A stretch of 64,000 bases of DNA, from contig NZ_CP011312.1 in NCBI RefSeq assembly GCF_000980835.1, forward strand, positions 1,240,001-1,304,000. The letters run 5' to 3'. The stretch is from Corynebacterium kutscheri. GTDB lineage: Bacteria > Actinomycetota > Actinomycetes > Mycobacteriales > Mycobacteriaceae. Both the position numbers and the translations under genes were made by a program. A model generated the notes under the pieces. It was given only the letters and a program-made list of their open reading frames with translations, had not been told where the DNA came from and did not search any database. Shown piece by piece: positions 29,219 through 38,620 of the stretch. Each line of letters begins with the position of its first letter. Position 1 is the first letter of the stretch.

Positions 29219-29251
29219 AAATTACCAACAGCCGTACAATATAAATGTACG

Positions 29252-29327
29252 TGGAGCGGATGACGAGACTCGAACTCGCGACCCTCACCTTGGCAAGGTG
29301 ATGCGCTACCAACTGCGCTACATCCGC
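29252..29327 (-). tRNA. tRNA-Gly (GCC), copy 3
   Basis: Third identical tRNA-Gly(GCC) with encoded CCA. Its flanks differ from the duplicated unit. First tRNA of the five-gene-plus-one array in transcription order. Confidence 0.97.
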
Positions 29328-29460
29328 ATGCACATATCATTCTGTGCGAGACAAAAGCTTACAAGTCTTATCCGCACTACACAAATCCCCTGCACAGTCC
29401 CAGATCAAACCAGTTTCCTAGATAAACACTGCGACGCTGCCGCTTAAATAAGCCTGCTCC

Positions 29461-29502
29461 ATAAAAAGAGCTAAAGCCCCTGCTAAACAGGGGCTTTAGC
29501 TC
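29461..29502 (-). terminator. Terminator of the tRNA-Val (CAC) gene
   Basis: Perfect 15-bp stem GAGCTAAAGCCCCTG (29468-29482) with 29488-29502 and a 5-nt loop, followed by TTTTTAT on the minus strand. It starts directly after the tRNA. Confidence 0.9.
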
Positions 29503-29504
29503 TG

Positions 29505-29576
29505 TGGTTCTAGCTGGGATCGAACCAGCGACCTTTCCGGTGTGAACGGAACGCTCTTCCACTGAGCCATAGAACC
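29505..29576 (-). tRNA. tRNA-Val (CAC)
   Basis: 72-nt cloverleaf with acceptor GGTTCTA/TAGAACC and anticodon loop TTCACAC (anticodon CAC). CCA is not encoded. It has its own terminator, so it is a separate transcript from the Gly/Val/Cys array. Confidence 0.95.
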
Positions 29577-29756
29577 TTACCGATAAAAAAATAATGGAAA
29601 CAATCATTATTTTCACACCCATTCAAATTTATCAGCACTTCCTACTACAACCTAATTCGTATTACAGCCTGCCGATAAAGCAGTTTTACCCATTATCGCC
29701 TGGTTACGGATACATACTTATCGAATACTGTGCGCTAATTCTAGTATCCTGCCATT

Positions 29757-30413
29757 ATGAACATTAGTGTCCACGATATCTGGGATGATCCTATTCCTGG
29801 CCGCGAGATTCGCGCGATTATGGCTATGAGTATTAACGGCGCCACAGCTGTTAAGCACACCAGTGGCCAATTAGGAAATGAGCTTGATCGTGATTTATTG
29901 CTCTATGCCCGTTCCTGGTCTGATTGTGTTCTCGTTGGCGCTGGAACAGTTCGAACCGAAAATTATGGCGGCATTGTTCAGCCCGATACTGAACATCGAC
30001 CGATTATCGTGGTTAGTGCCAGCGGAAAGCTTGATACTAACAGCAGATTATTTACCGATACCCACACCCCGCCGATCATTATCAGCAACTACAGTATTGA
30101 AAAAAACCGTCGTCAAGCATTAGAAAAAACTGGCGCACGTGTGTTGCATTGCGATACTTCTCAAGCGCATGAAATTACGCAGATAATTTATTCACTTGGG
30201 TATCAGAAAATTCTGTTAGAAGGTGGCCCTCGACTTTATACTCAATTTATTTCCAGCGGACTCATTGATGCGTTCAACCTCACCTTGTCCCCGAAGCTAG
30301 TCAGTGGAAGCATACAAAACAGCGTCGATACGCATGGGATACAAGACATGGACTTAAAAGCGCACTATCTTCATACAGACGGCACAGTGTTTTTGCGCTA
30401 CCGACGTGTTTAA
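29757..30413 (+). CDS. RibD C-terminal-like pyrimidine reductase family protein
   Basis: A 218-residue protein of the dihydrofolate-reductase-like RibD C-terminal family. Seen: AIMAMSINGATA, WSDCVLVGAGTVRTENYG (NADPH-binding block) and KILLEGGPRLYTQFISSGLID. There is no fused deaminase domain, so it is a stand-alone reductase; whether it acts in riboflavin synthesis or on another pyrimidine or pteridine is unknown. It is followed 39 nt later by the second GT87 gene on the same strand. Confidence 0.85.
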   Translation: MNISVHDIWDDPIPGREIRAIMAMSINGATAVKHTSGQLGNELDRDLLLYARSWSDCVLVGAGTVRTENYGGIVQPDTEHRPIIVVSASGKLDTNSRLFTDTHTPPIIISNYSIEKNRRQALEKTGARVLHCDTSQAHEITQIIYSLGYQKILLEGGPRLYTQFISSGLIDAFNLTLSPKLVSGSIQNSVDTHGIQDMDLKAHYLHTDGTVFLRYRRV

Positions 30414-30452
30414 CCCACAAAAACCAAACCAAGTGAACTAGGGTTTCTAAAC

Positions 30453-31670
30453 GTGACTGCCCTCTTTACTGCCTCGATGCGCATAACAACCCCACTGCCA
30501 ATCGGTGGTGCCCACCGCACCGCACAGGATCGACTGCTCACCATAATTTTTTGGCCACTCGCACTCATGCTGGTTGCACATCGCACCATAGTGCTAGCCA
30601 TTAATGGGGATACAACGGATGATTTCTCCACCGTTTACAACGCGTTACGACGTTTTCTTGAGGGCGTACCGGTCTATAACGAAGTGTATCTTCACGTTGA
30701 TCCACATTATCTTTATAATCCTGGAGCAACCCTATTGCTTAGTCCCATGGCGTTGTTTGGGCATTTCTTTTTAGCGCGCTGTCTTTTTATTGCGCTCAAT
30801 ACCGCGGCCATTATCGCCGGTCTTGGTCTACTGACTCGTCTTTTTGGCTATAGTCTCAAATCTGCAATCTTTCCCATTGCGATTACTGCTGCATTTTTAA
30901 CCGAGGCGGTACGTAATACACTCATTTTTGCCAATATTAATGGAGTACTTTTTTTAGCACTCGTTGCTTTTATGTGGCTTCTACTTAACGAGCGCACCTG
31001 GCTTGCCGGCATTGTTATTGGTCTCGCTATTCTTGTAAAACCAATGTTCTTACCTTTGCTCTTTTTACCATTAATCAAGTGGCAATGGCGCACAATCGTA
31101 GCTGCGATGACAGTAGTTTTAGGCATGAACCTTGCCGCCTGGCCACTACTTGTCCAACCTGGCGATTATTTCACTAAAACCACACCTTATCTGGGCGAAA
31201 TACGCGACTATTCAAATAGTTCTTTGCGTGGGCTCAGTGTTTATTTCGGCATGCCTGGTTGGCTTACTGCATTATGGTTTTTCATTTTCAGTGTCTTAAT
31301 CCTCATTGGACTTATCGCATTGTTAAGAATTCGCTACTTAGATCCGTTGTTGTGGGTAACAACTACTAGTTCATTACTTATCGTCGGCGTGTGCTTTTTA
31401 AGCTCTTTAGGGCAGATGTACTACTCGATGATGATCTTCCCGCTCTTTTTTACTATCTTGCTTCGCATTTCTGCAGTACATAATCCAATAGCATGGTTTG
31501 GTGCATATTTCTGTTTATCCCCTGACGATTGGGAATCAACCCGCTGGTTGGATTATGGGCGCTGGATAGCTTTCTTCCAACCCACTATTGGTTGGGGTCT
31601 CATTATTATTGCCATCGCCATTAGCGCGCTGATGTGGTGGAAAAATGAACCTACCACTGTAGAAAAATAG
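30453..31670 (+). CDS. GT87-type mannosyltransferase (second copy)
   Basis: A 405-residue polytopic membrane protein resembling GT87 (DUF2029). GTG start at 30453. About ten membrane segments; the loop after the first carries YNEVYLHVDPHYLYNPGATLL, where GT-C enzymes place their catalytic acid, and VIGLAILVKPMFLPLLFL resembles the KPxxxP block of the family. It probably adds mannose or arabinose from a polyprenyl-phosphate donor to LM/LAM-type glycolipids. It differs clearly from the copy at 16771-18063, so the two are not recent duplicates. Confidence 0.8.
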   Translation: MTALFTASMRITTPLPIGGAHRTAQDRLLTIIFWPLALMLVAHRTIVLAINGDTTDDFSTVYNALRRFLEGVPVYNEVYLHVDPHYLYNPGATLLLSPMALFGHFFLARCLFIALNTAAIIAGLGLLTRLFGYSLKSAIFPIAITAAFLTEAVRNTLIFANINGVLFLALVAFMWLLLNERTWLAGIVIGLAILVKPMFLPLLFLPLIKWQWRTIVAAMTVVLGMNLAAWPLLVQPGDYFTKTTPYLGEIRDYSNSSLRGLSVYFGMPGWLTALWFFIFSVLILIGLIALLRIRYLDPLLWVTTTSSLLIVGVCFLSSLGQMYYSMMIFPLFFTILLRISAVHNPIAWFGAYFCLSPDDWESTRWLDYGRWIAFFQPTIGWGLIIIAIAISALMWWKNEPTTVEK

Positions 31671-31792
31671 CCTACCAACTCTGCTTTTCATACACTCTAG
31701 AAAAAATATTTTTCTATCGGGAATCATTAGTTAGGTATCTGCTGTTGGATTAGGCATAGACCTCAACGAGCAGCTATTTAAGGAGCACAGTT

Positions 31793-32203
31793 ATGACTGA
31801 TTTCAAATTAATTACCGATACCGAATGGCGCCAACGCCTCAATGCGGAAGAGTATCGTGTTCTTCGCCAAGCTGGTACCGAAGCTCCACATATTGGCAAA
31901 TATACCAACACCACCACCGAAGGAGTCTATTCTTGCCGTGCTTGTGGCACAGAGCTTTTCCGTTCCACGGAAAAATTTGACTCTCATTGTGGCTGGCCGT
32001 CTTTTTTCTCTCCTCTCGCTGGCGACAAAATTATCGAACGCGTCGATAATTCGCTAGGAATGACTCGCACTGAAGTACTATGTGCAACCTGTGAGTCACA
32101 TCTTGGACATGTTTTTAGCGGTGAAGGGTATAACACCCCTACCGATCTTCGCTACTGCATCAACTCCGTTTGTTTGACCCTAGAAGAAAAACCAGTGCAA
32201 TAA
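31793..32203 (+). CDS. msrB: Peptide-methionine (R)-S-oxide reductase MsrB
   Basis: A 136-residue enzyme that reduces methionine-R-sulfoxide in proteins. Two zinc CxxC pairs (C48/C51 and C97/C100) and the catalytic Cys122 in RYCINS are present, with HCGWPSFFSP and GHVFSGEG as other family blocks. AAGGAG sits 7 nt before the ATG. Convergent with hemQ across a strong hairpin. Confidence 0.95.
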   Translation: MTDFKLITDTEWRQRLNAEEYRVLRQAGTEAPHIGKYTNTTTEGVYSCRACGTELFRSTEKFDSHCGWPSFFSPLAGDKIIERVDNSLGMTRTEVLCATCESHLGHVFSGEGYNTPTDLRYCINSVCLTLEEKPVQ

Positions 32204-32234
32204 AATTTTGGCTTTTTTACACAGTAAAAGTATG

Positions 32235-32272
32235 TAAGGCCGCTGTACTGTTCTATCAGCACAGCGGCCTTA
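32235..32272. terminator. Shared hairpin between msrB and hemQ
   Basis: Perfect 12-bp stem TAAGGCCGCTGT (32235-32246) with 32261-32272, between convergent genes. The T-tract is better on the minus strand (ACTTTTACTG). Confidence 0.7.
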
Positions 32273-32293
32273 AATATGGCACGTCGAAAAGCT

Positions 32294-32995
32294 TTATGGA
32301 AGAACTTTAATAAGCTCTGCTACTTCGACTCGACAACCGGAGAAAAATGGAATTTCTTCCCGAACATGCAAACGTGCATCGGTATAACGCATGGTGTGCA
32401 TAAGATCAACAATCCGGTGCAATTCCGGAGATTCAAAGGCTAGCAGCCACTCATAATCACCCAAGGCAAAAGCCTCTAACGTATTAGCGCGTACATCTGG
32501 GAAATCTCGTGCAGCTTGGCCATGCTCGCTAAGAATGCGGCGACGTTCCTGTGGGTCCATAAGATACCAATCATAGGAACGCACGAAAGGATAAACTGTG
32601 ATCCAGTCCTGTGGCTCCTCACCCATAATAAAGGAAGGCAGATGCGACTTATTGAACTCGGATGGACGGTGCAAAGCATTACCAATCCAAAAAACTTCAG
32701 TTAGTTGCCCTAGCACAGTTTCACGACGGAAGTCAGAATAAGCTTTTTGTAGCTCCCGGAAATTCTCAGCATGCCACCAAATCATAAAATCGGCTTCGGC
32801 TCGACACCCAGAAAGATCGTAAATACCACGTACAACTACTACACCCTGAGCTGCTAGATCTTCGAAAAATGCCTGAGCTTGGGCAATAATTTCTTCACGG
32901 TCAGTTCCTAGTGCACCAGGAATAGCACGAAATGTTGCCCACTGTGAATAGCGCTGCATACTGTTTAACTCATCAAAGTTCAGCTTCTTTGCCAC
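32294..32995 (-). CDS. hemQ: Coproheme decarboxylase HemQ (ChdC)
   Basis: A 233-residue member of the chlorite-dismutase-like family in its actinobacterial form. It converts coproheme III to haem b, the last step of the coproporphyrin-dependent pathway. Seen: VYPFVRSYDWYLM, carrying the conserved tyrosine region, DYEWLLAFESPELHRIVDLM and a C-terminal EEIPFFSGCRV. GTG start with GAGAGGA upstream. Haem supply is relevant to the DyP peroxidase and to the bacterium's respiration. Confidence 0.94.
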   Translation of the reverse strand: MAKKLNFDELNSMQRYSQWATFRAIPGALGTDREEIIAQAQAFFEDLAAQGVVVVRGIYDLSGCRAEADFMIWWHAENFRELQKAYSDFRRETVLGQLTEVFWIGNALHRPSEFNKSHLPSFIMGEEPQDWITVYPFVRSYDWYLMDPQERRRILSEHGQAARDFPDVRANTLEAFALGDYEWLLAFESPELHRIVDLMHTMRYTDARLHVREEIPFFSGCRVEVAELIKVLP

Positions 32996-33195
32996 TACTT
33001 TTCCTCTCCCGTTATATCGATAACACTTAGCTAAATGTGACGCCAGGCATCATCCATAAGTTTGATTTTCGCTTTTTGACTCTACCCCTTTAATACAGCT
33101 TTACGCGACTAAGGCTAGACTTAATCGCACTTTATCCCCCATAATGAGCGTCTTATACCCTCATCACAGCACGATCACGGCGCGCCTTAACAACA

Positions 33196-33849
33196 ATGCA
33201 TCATTTCAGCATTACTTTGTCCTTTGTGAACGAGTTTCAAGCGACGCCTGTGACAGACGCAAAAACTTCGACGATACCGGTTGAATTCTCCCGAGCCGTC
33301 GAATCCATGCATGAAGCACACCTTCGCCCCGAAATCAGTCTCGGTACCATCCGACCCCCACAGCGCCTAGCCCCATTTAGCCATGCTATTGGGTTAGAAG
33401 TCATACCTCCTGAGCAAATAACTGATGAATCTTTAGTAGCTCAAAATAGTGATGGTGATGCTTTCGGACGCCTCATTCTTCTCCATGATCCTAATGCTGA
33501 CGATGCGTGGTCTGGGTCTATGCGCTTGGTTGCTTATATCCAAGCAGATATGGAAGATGCAGTAGCAAATGATCCACTGCTTCCTGATGTTGCATGGCAA
33601 TGGCTGAACGAGGGACTCGTCGAAAACAATGCTGATTTTACTAATCTCGGTGGAACAGTAACCTCTACTGCGTCAGTTCGCTTTGGAGATATTGGCGGTC
33701 CGCCACGTGCTTATCAACTAGAAATGCGTGCTTCCTGGACCGCTAACAGCGAAAAACTCCATAATCACGTAGAGGCTTTTGCCAGCGTACTTGCCCAGGT
33801 TGCGGGGCTACCGCCAGAAGGAGTTATTCGACTTTCATCAAGTTCTTAA
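33196..33849 (+). CDS. DUF3000 family protein
   Basis: A protein of up to 217 residues of the actinobacterial DUF3000 family, recognised by HEAHLRPEISLGTIRPPQRLAPFSHAIG and a closing GDIGGPPRAYQLEMRASWT. The family has no assigned function. The true start is uncertain: a GTG at 33250 (MTDAKTST) is an alternative and none of the candidates has a clear Shine-Dalgarno. It is followed by RNase D on the same strand, a conserved pairing in actinobacteria. Confidence 0.82.
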   Translation: MHHFSITLSFVNEFQATPVTDAKTSTIPVEFSRAVESMHEAHLRPEISLGTIRPPQRLAPFSHAIGLEVIPPEQITDESLVAQNSDGDAFGRLILLHDPNADDAWSGSMRLVAYIQADMEDAVANDPLLPDVAWQWLNEGLVENNADFTNLGGTVTSTASVRFGDIGGPPRAYQLEMRASWTANSEKLHNHVEAFASVLAQVAGLPPEGVIRLSSSS

Positions 33850-33954
33850 CTTATCAGCTATAACTATTAGCCTTGTGCCAACTGTCGTTAGTTTATTTGT
33901 CGTAGATCGCACCAACGTCGTCTGCTACAGATTTTTTACAGCATAGAAAAACTC

Positions 33955-35139
33955 GTGTGTACCTCTCCTTTTCCGGTTCATCTTTGTAGTACGGAACGCG
34001 AAATTAATAATGCCGCCCACGCCCTTGCGCAAGCACGTGGATCGTTTGCCCTTGATGTCGAACGCGCTAGTGGCTTCTGTTACGATGATCGCGCCTATTT
34101 AATCCAAATTAAGCGGACAAATTCCGATATTTTCCTTATTGATCCTATCGATCACCCTGATGCTGTGCGTACTTATTTAGCACCCGTGCTCAATAGCGAT
34201 ACTTGGTTATTGCATGCTGCATCCAATGATCTTCCTAGTTTAGCTGAGCTTGGACTTACTCCCGCTCAACTTTTTGATACTGAAATCGCAAGTCGATTAC
34301 TTAATTTTAGCTATGTAAATCTCAGTTATATGGTTGAAGAATTATGCGGTGTGCACTTAAAAAAGGGAAAAGGCGCAGAAAACTGGTCCCAACGTCCGCT
34401 ACCTAAAGGCATGATTGACTATGCGGCACTAGATGTTGCCTATCTAGACAAGCTTGCTCAAGCATTGGATGAAAAACTACAACAGGAAAATAAGCGCCAC
34501 TGGCTAGAGCAAGAATGTGGGCATATCGTTAAAAAATATGCACGCATTATTCATCGCCAACGTTCCTGGGAAAATACTAAAGGAATCCATGAGCTGCGCA
34601 CCCCGAAAGAACTAACTATCCTTCGTGAGCTATGGATAGCCCGAGAAAATAAAGCACGACAAGAAAATAAAGCACCTAATCGATTATTAACTGATAAAGC
34701 ACTTATCCACTTAGCGCAGCGTCCTGCCTTCCAACTTTCTCAGATCCGCCCACACGGCAAGCCTATTGCGATTAGTCTGGCAAAAATATGGCTCAATGCA
34801 ATTAAAAAAGCACACACAATACCTCCTGCTCAGCGTCCCAAATCAGTCACCTATAACAACGATATTCCGCCCCGAAATCAATGGGCGCGCTATTATACGG
34901 AGAGCCACCTCAGCTATAACCACATTAAAGAATCTTTAATCCCTGTCGCAGAATCTCACTCACTACCACTTGATAATCTCATTGAGGCCAAGGCTCTGCG
35001 AGAAATTGTATGGAAATGCACCCAGACTTCCGAAATAGTCACAATAGAAGATCTTGATCACGCTTTTACTCACGCACAGGTGCGCGCATGGCAAAAAGAA
35101 CTCACCTTTGATGTCATCGCAGATGAATTCTTTGATTAA
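33955..35139 (+). CDS. Ribonuclease D family 3'-5' exonuclease with HRDC domain
   Basis: A 394-residue DEDD-type exonuclease. Exo I is FALDVERASGF, exo II lies around LLHAASNDLPSL and DTEIASRLL, and exo III is MIDYAALDVAYL. The HRDC nucleic-acid-binding domain spans about 205-285 (TPKELTILRELWIARE). It would trim structured RNA 3' ends such as tRNA precursors. GTG start at 33955. Convergent with dxs, with only 19 bp between the stops. Confidence 0.9.
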   Translation: MCTSPFPVHLCSTEREINNAAHALAQARGSFALDVERASGFCYDDRAYLIQIKRTNSDIFLIDPIDHPDAVRTYLAPVLNSDTWLLHAASNDLPSLAELGLTPAQLFDTEIASRLLNFSYVNLSYMVEELCGVHLKKGKGAENWSQRPLPKGMIDYAALDVAYLDKLAQALDEKLQQENKRHWLEQECGHIVKKYARIIHRQRSWENTKGIHELRTPKELTILRELWIARENKARQENKAPNRLLTDKALIHLAQRPAFQLSQIRPHGKPIAISLAKIWLNAIKKAHTIPPAQRPKSVTYNNDIPPRNQWARYYTESHLSYNHIKESLIPVAESHSLPLDNLIEAKALREIVWKCTQTSEIVTIEDLDHAFTHAQVRAWQKELTFDVIADEFFD

Positions 35140-35158
35140 AAACTACTTTTTTACTCGA

Positions 35159-37060
35159 CTATCCGACGTCGAAAAGCTCCCGAGTAAAACTCACTAAAGA
35201 TGCAGCAATACCTGCACTATCAAGGCCAACTTCTGCGAACAGTTCCGCTCGACTTGCGTGTTGTGGGAAGATCTGTGGGAATGCTAAACGCCTTAATACG
35301 GTATCAATACTTGCTGCCGATAATGCCTCACTGATCAGGGAACCAATACCTCCGTGGATCACACCATCTTCAATGGTAACAACCAAATCATGATCGTCAG
35401 CAAGTGCAAGAAGACTAGGAGCAACTGGAACTACCCATCGTGGATCAACCACCGTGAAGTTCACCCCAAGTTCTACAAGTGCAGCCACGGCTTCTAAGGC
35501 TTGAGTCACCATTGTTCCCACAGCAACAATAAGCACACTTGGTGTGTCATCATCGGCATTAGCCTCGGTATAGAGCATTACGTCTACCCCGTCGTGTAAC
35601 CGATCAACAGCTTGTGTTGGAGTAGGTAAACTTCCCTTTGGAAAACGCAGCACAGTTGGACCAGTGATTTCTACTGCTTCACGGAAGAGTTCTTTAAGCT
35701 GTTCCCCATCACGTGGTGCAGCAACATGAATACCTGGAACTACCGAGGTAATCGCAAAATCCCATACACCATTATGGCTCGCCCCATCTGAACCAGTCAC
35801 TCCGGCGCGGTCAAGTACAAATGTCACGGGTTGCTCAAGTAATCCAACATCCATCAGCAACTGATCAAAAGCACGGTTAAGGAAGGTGGAATATAAAGCT
35901 ACCACCGGATGCATGCCACCAAGTGCTAATCCGGCTGCGGAGGTAACTGCATGCTGCTCTGCAATTCCTACATCAAAAAACCGTTCTGGATATTTTTCTT
36001 GAAATGCGCTTAAACCAGTTGGTCCCGACATTGCGGCGGTAATAGCCACAATATCTTCTCGCTCTGCGCCTACAGAAACAAGTTCTTTGCTAAAAAGCGC
36101 TGTCCAACCAGGGCTCGCGGTACCAACAGGTTCTCCAGTTTTAGGATTGATAATGCCAGTTGAATGCATCAGCTCGGCAACATCATTTTCTGCAGGTGCA
36201 TAACCACGGCCTTTCTCAGTAACCAAGTGCACAATCAACGGGCCGTGATAATTGCGAGCATATCGAAATGCAGATTCAATGGCTTTAAGATCATGTCCAT
36301 CAACTGGACCGATATATTTCATTCCTAGTTCAGGAAACATTTCGGTAGGAACTACCCCAGATTTCACGCCTTCTTTAAAAGCGTGTAAAGCTTCAAAAGT
36401 ACGCTCGCCAACCCAGCCCATTGATTTAAGAGTAGTTTTGCCATGTTCCATCACTCGATCGTAAAAGGATTGCATGCGTAAGCTAGCAAGATTCTCGGCA
36501 AAACCACCGATAGTAGGTGAATAACTACGTCCGTTATCATTTACCACGATAACGACATTGCGGTCTTTAGCAGAGGCGATATTGTTAAGAGCTTCCCAGC
36601 ACATACCACCAGTTAATGCACCATCGCCAACAACTGCTACGACATTGCGGTCTGTTTGTTTCTGAATAGCGAAAGCTTTGGATAACCCGTCAGCATAACT
36701 TAGTGCTGCGGAAGCATGAGAAGACTCTGTCCAATCATGTTTGCTTTCTGTGCGTGCAGTATAACCGCTAAGTCCATCTTTTTGCCGTAAAGTATCAAAG
36801 CCATCTTTGCGCCCCGTAAGGATTTTATGCACATAAGACTGGTGCGAGGTATCAAAAATGATGGGATCATGAGGAGAATCAAAAACTCGATGCAACCCTA
36901 AGGTGAGTTCAACAACACCTAAGTTTGGTCCTAGATGTCCGCCAGTGGCAGAAACTTTTTCCACCAAAAAATCTCGGATCTCCGCAGCGAGTAACTCCAT
37001 CTGCTCGTAACTTAGATCCGTGAGATCGCTGGGCTGTGTAATGCGGTTCAAAATACCCAT
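35159..37060 (-). CDS. dxs: 1-deoxy-D-xylulose-5-phosphate synthase
   Basis: A 633-residue thiamine-diphosphate enzyme that condenses pyruvate and glyceraldehyde-3-phosphate, the first step of the MEP isoprenoid pathway. Seen: [14 protein letters not shown], the ThDP-binding [29 protein letters not shown], and [18 protein letters not shown] in the pyrimidine domain. The start [13 protein letters not shown] at 37060 is preferred on family grounds; an in-frame TTG lies 24 codons upstream at 37132. It supplies polyprenyl phosphates used by the GT87 enzymes in this window. Confidence 0.95.
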   Translation of the reverse strand: MGILNRITQPSDLTDLSYEQMELLAAEIRDFLVEKVSATGGHLGPNLGVVELTLGLHRVFDSPHDPIIFDTSHQSYVHKILTGRKDGFDTLRQKDGLSGYTARTESKHDWTESSHASAALSYADGLSKAFAIQKQTDRNVVAVVGDGALTGGMCWEALNNIASAKDRNVVIVVNDNGRSYSPTIGGFAENLASLRMQSFYDRVMEHGKTTLKSMGWVGERTFEALHAFKEGVKSGVVPTEMFPELGMKYIGPVDGHDLKAIESAFRYARNYHGPLIVHLVTEKGRGYAPAENDVAELMHSTGIINPKTGEPVGTASPGWTALFSKELVSVGAEREDIVAITAAMSGPTGLSAFQEKYPERFFDVGIAEQHAVTSAAGLALGGMHPVVALYSTFLNRAFDQLLMDVGLLEQPVTFVLDRAGVTGSDGASHNGVWDFAITSVVPGIHVAAPRDGEQLKELFREAVEITGPTVLRFPKGSLPTPTQAVDRLHDGVDVMLYTEANADDDTPSVLIVAVGTMVTQALEAVAALVELGVNFTVVDPRWVVPVAPSLLALADDHDLVVTIEDGVIHGGIGSLISEALSAASIDTVLRRLAFPQIFPQHASRAELFAEVGLDSAGIAASLVSFTRELFDVG

Positions 37061-37270
37061 GGGTGAAATCGAAAGTACCTTTCTTACAATAGGTCGCTGC
37101 TCGTACACCGACGTAGGTTGCGTTGATTCCAAAATTTTCTATAGCAGCGCGACAAAACTGCCGGACTGAAAAATTACTCAGCTACCTGTTTTTGCGCTGT
37201 TATTTTTTCAATTATAACCAGCATCTCCGATGCGTAACACGACACTTAGATTTTTCTAACGCACTTTTTC

Positions 37271-38524
37271 TTATCTTTTTTCTGCGTCAATAAGGTTAGC
37301 TGGTCGCAGTAGCGCTAGCACTTCTACATGGTGCGTACCAGGGAAAGCATTGACTACGACCCATTTGTCTATCGTATAACCTGCATTACTCCAAGTGCGG
37401 ATATCTCGGGCAAAAGTTGCTGGATCACAGCCTATATGAACAATGCACTGTGGATCAGTAGTAGCAATGGCCCGAATGACATCTTCACCAGCTCCAGTAC
37501 GTGGTGGGTCAAGCACTACCACGTGAGGATGTGGAAGTTGCCCTAAGGCTTTTTCGACACTTGCCGAATGAAAAGTAACTTTCTTAGCGGCCAGTCCTAC
37601 CAAAGCTTCTTCACCGCTGCGCGCACAGGTAGGTGAAGATTCAACTGAGTGGATTGCTACTTTATTACCTAATGCCCTAGCCAATGCCGGGACAAAAACC
37701 CCTACCCCACCATAAAGGTCCCAAGCTACCGGTGCGTTAGTTGTTGCTGCAGCATAACGTTCTTCCAACCAGCGAGAAATAATATCGGAATAAGCCTGAG
37801 CAGCATGGATATGTGCTTGCCAAAAACCAGTTGCTGGCAAGCGGAAGGAAAACCCATCAACAATTTGTGTTGCTAATTTATCACCACTGATTACTCGGGT
37901 AATTTTTTCACTTCGTCGGCCACGCGGTGCTTTAGAAATTTCAACAACGTGAATCTCACCAAAATCATCTTTAACTGCAACAACTTCACTGCCCGGAGAA
38001 AAACGAACGTCTTTAATAGCGTCGAAAAGTCCGGTTACAGCTTGTGAGCACTCAGTACCAATGATGATCTCGTTACTTGCCCGCTTACGTACTCCTGCCC
38101 GCCCATGTTCATCGACGCCCAAGCGGATACGAGTGCGCCAGTGCTGCGAAGGCTGTAAATCAATGCGTTCAGGTACTAGAAGTTGCTGTACACCGCCGAC
38201 TCGTTGGAGTTGATCGCGCACGATTGTTTCTTTAAGTGATAGCTCCTGGCTAGGATCAACCGTAGCAAATCCACAACAACCGCCACCTTGTGCAGCCGCC
38301 TGACATCAAGATTCTACTCGTATATCGCTTGGTTCTACTACCTTAATTAAATCTGCACGGGCAAATTTCTTTTGCTTTTCCACGATGCGCACCTGAGCTT
38401 TATCCCCTGGAAGCCCACCATGAATGAAAACTACGCAACCATTAATTACCGCAATGCCTTCCCCACCATGCGCAATACGAGTGATCTCAGCAATAAGTTC
38501 AGCGCCAACAATTAGATCTGTCAC
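37271..38524 (-). pseudogene. TrmA/RumA-family RNA m5U methyltransferase interrupted by an in-frame TGA
   Basis: A 418-codon frame from ATG 38524 to stop 37271, broken by one TGA at 38306-38308 with no frameshift. Before it lies the TRAM domain (AHGGEGIAVINGCVVFIHGG, ending RVES). After it comes CQAAAQGGGCCGF, the cysteine cluster expected to bind an iron-sulfur centre, then DLYGGVGVF (SAM), VVLDPPRTGAGEDVIRA and HIGCDPATFARDIR, carrying the catalytic Cys. All downstream motifs are intact, so the loss is recent, a base-call error, or read through. A CGA-to-TGA change of an Arg codon would explain it. An internal GTG at 38221 could restart translation but would omit the cysteine cluster. Confidence 0.85.
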
Positions 38525-38620
38525 GAGGTAGTTTTTCCATTTCTATATCGTTATCGCTGAACGTTTCGCGATAGCTTTGATTACTCTTTTATCACCCACA
38601 CCACCAGATAGTGCGGTGGT

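Larger units (their letters stand above)
29015..29221. repeat. 207-bp direct repeat, copy B (tRNA-Gly/tRNA-Val unit)
   Basis: Second copy of the unit at 28696-28902. Perfect identity of the non-tRNA spacer indicates a recent duplication or gene conversion. Confidence 0.93.

Noticed and set aside
28670..29333. Frames of 142-152 codons on the minus strand through the tRNA region
   Set aside because: They are read through tRNA genes and the tandem repeat; the repeated protein segments simply mirror the tRNA sequences.
16771..31670. The two GT87 genes as a recent duplication
   Set aside because: The translated sequences share the fold and few motifs but little direct identity, so they are ancient paralogues.
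38306..38308. Selenocysteine decoding of the TGA in the methyltransferase gene
   Set aside because: The codon replaces a position that reads like an Arg next to the cysteine cluster, and selenocysteine machinery is not expected in corynebacteria. A nonsense mutation or base-call error is simpler.
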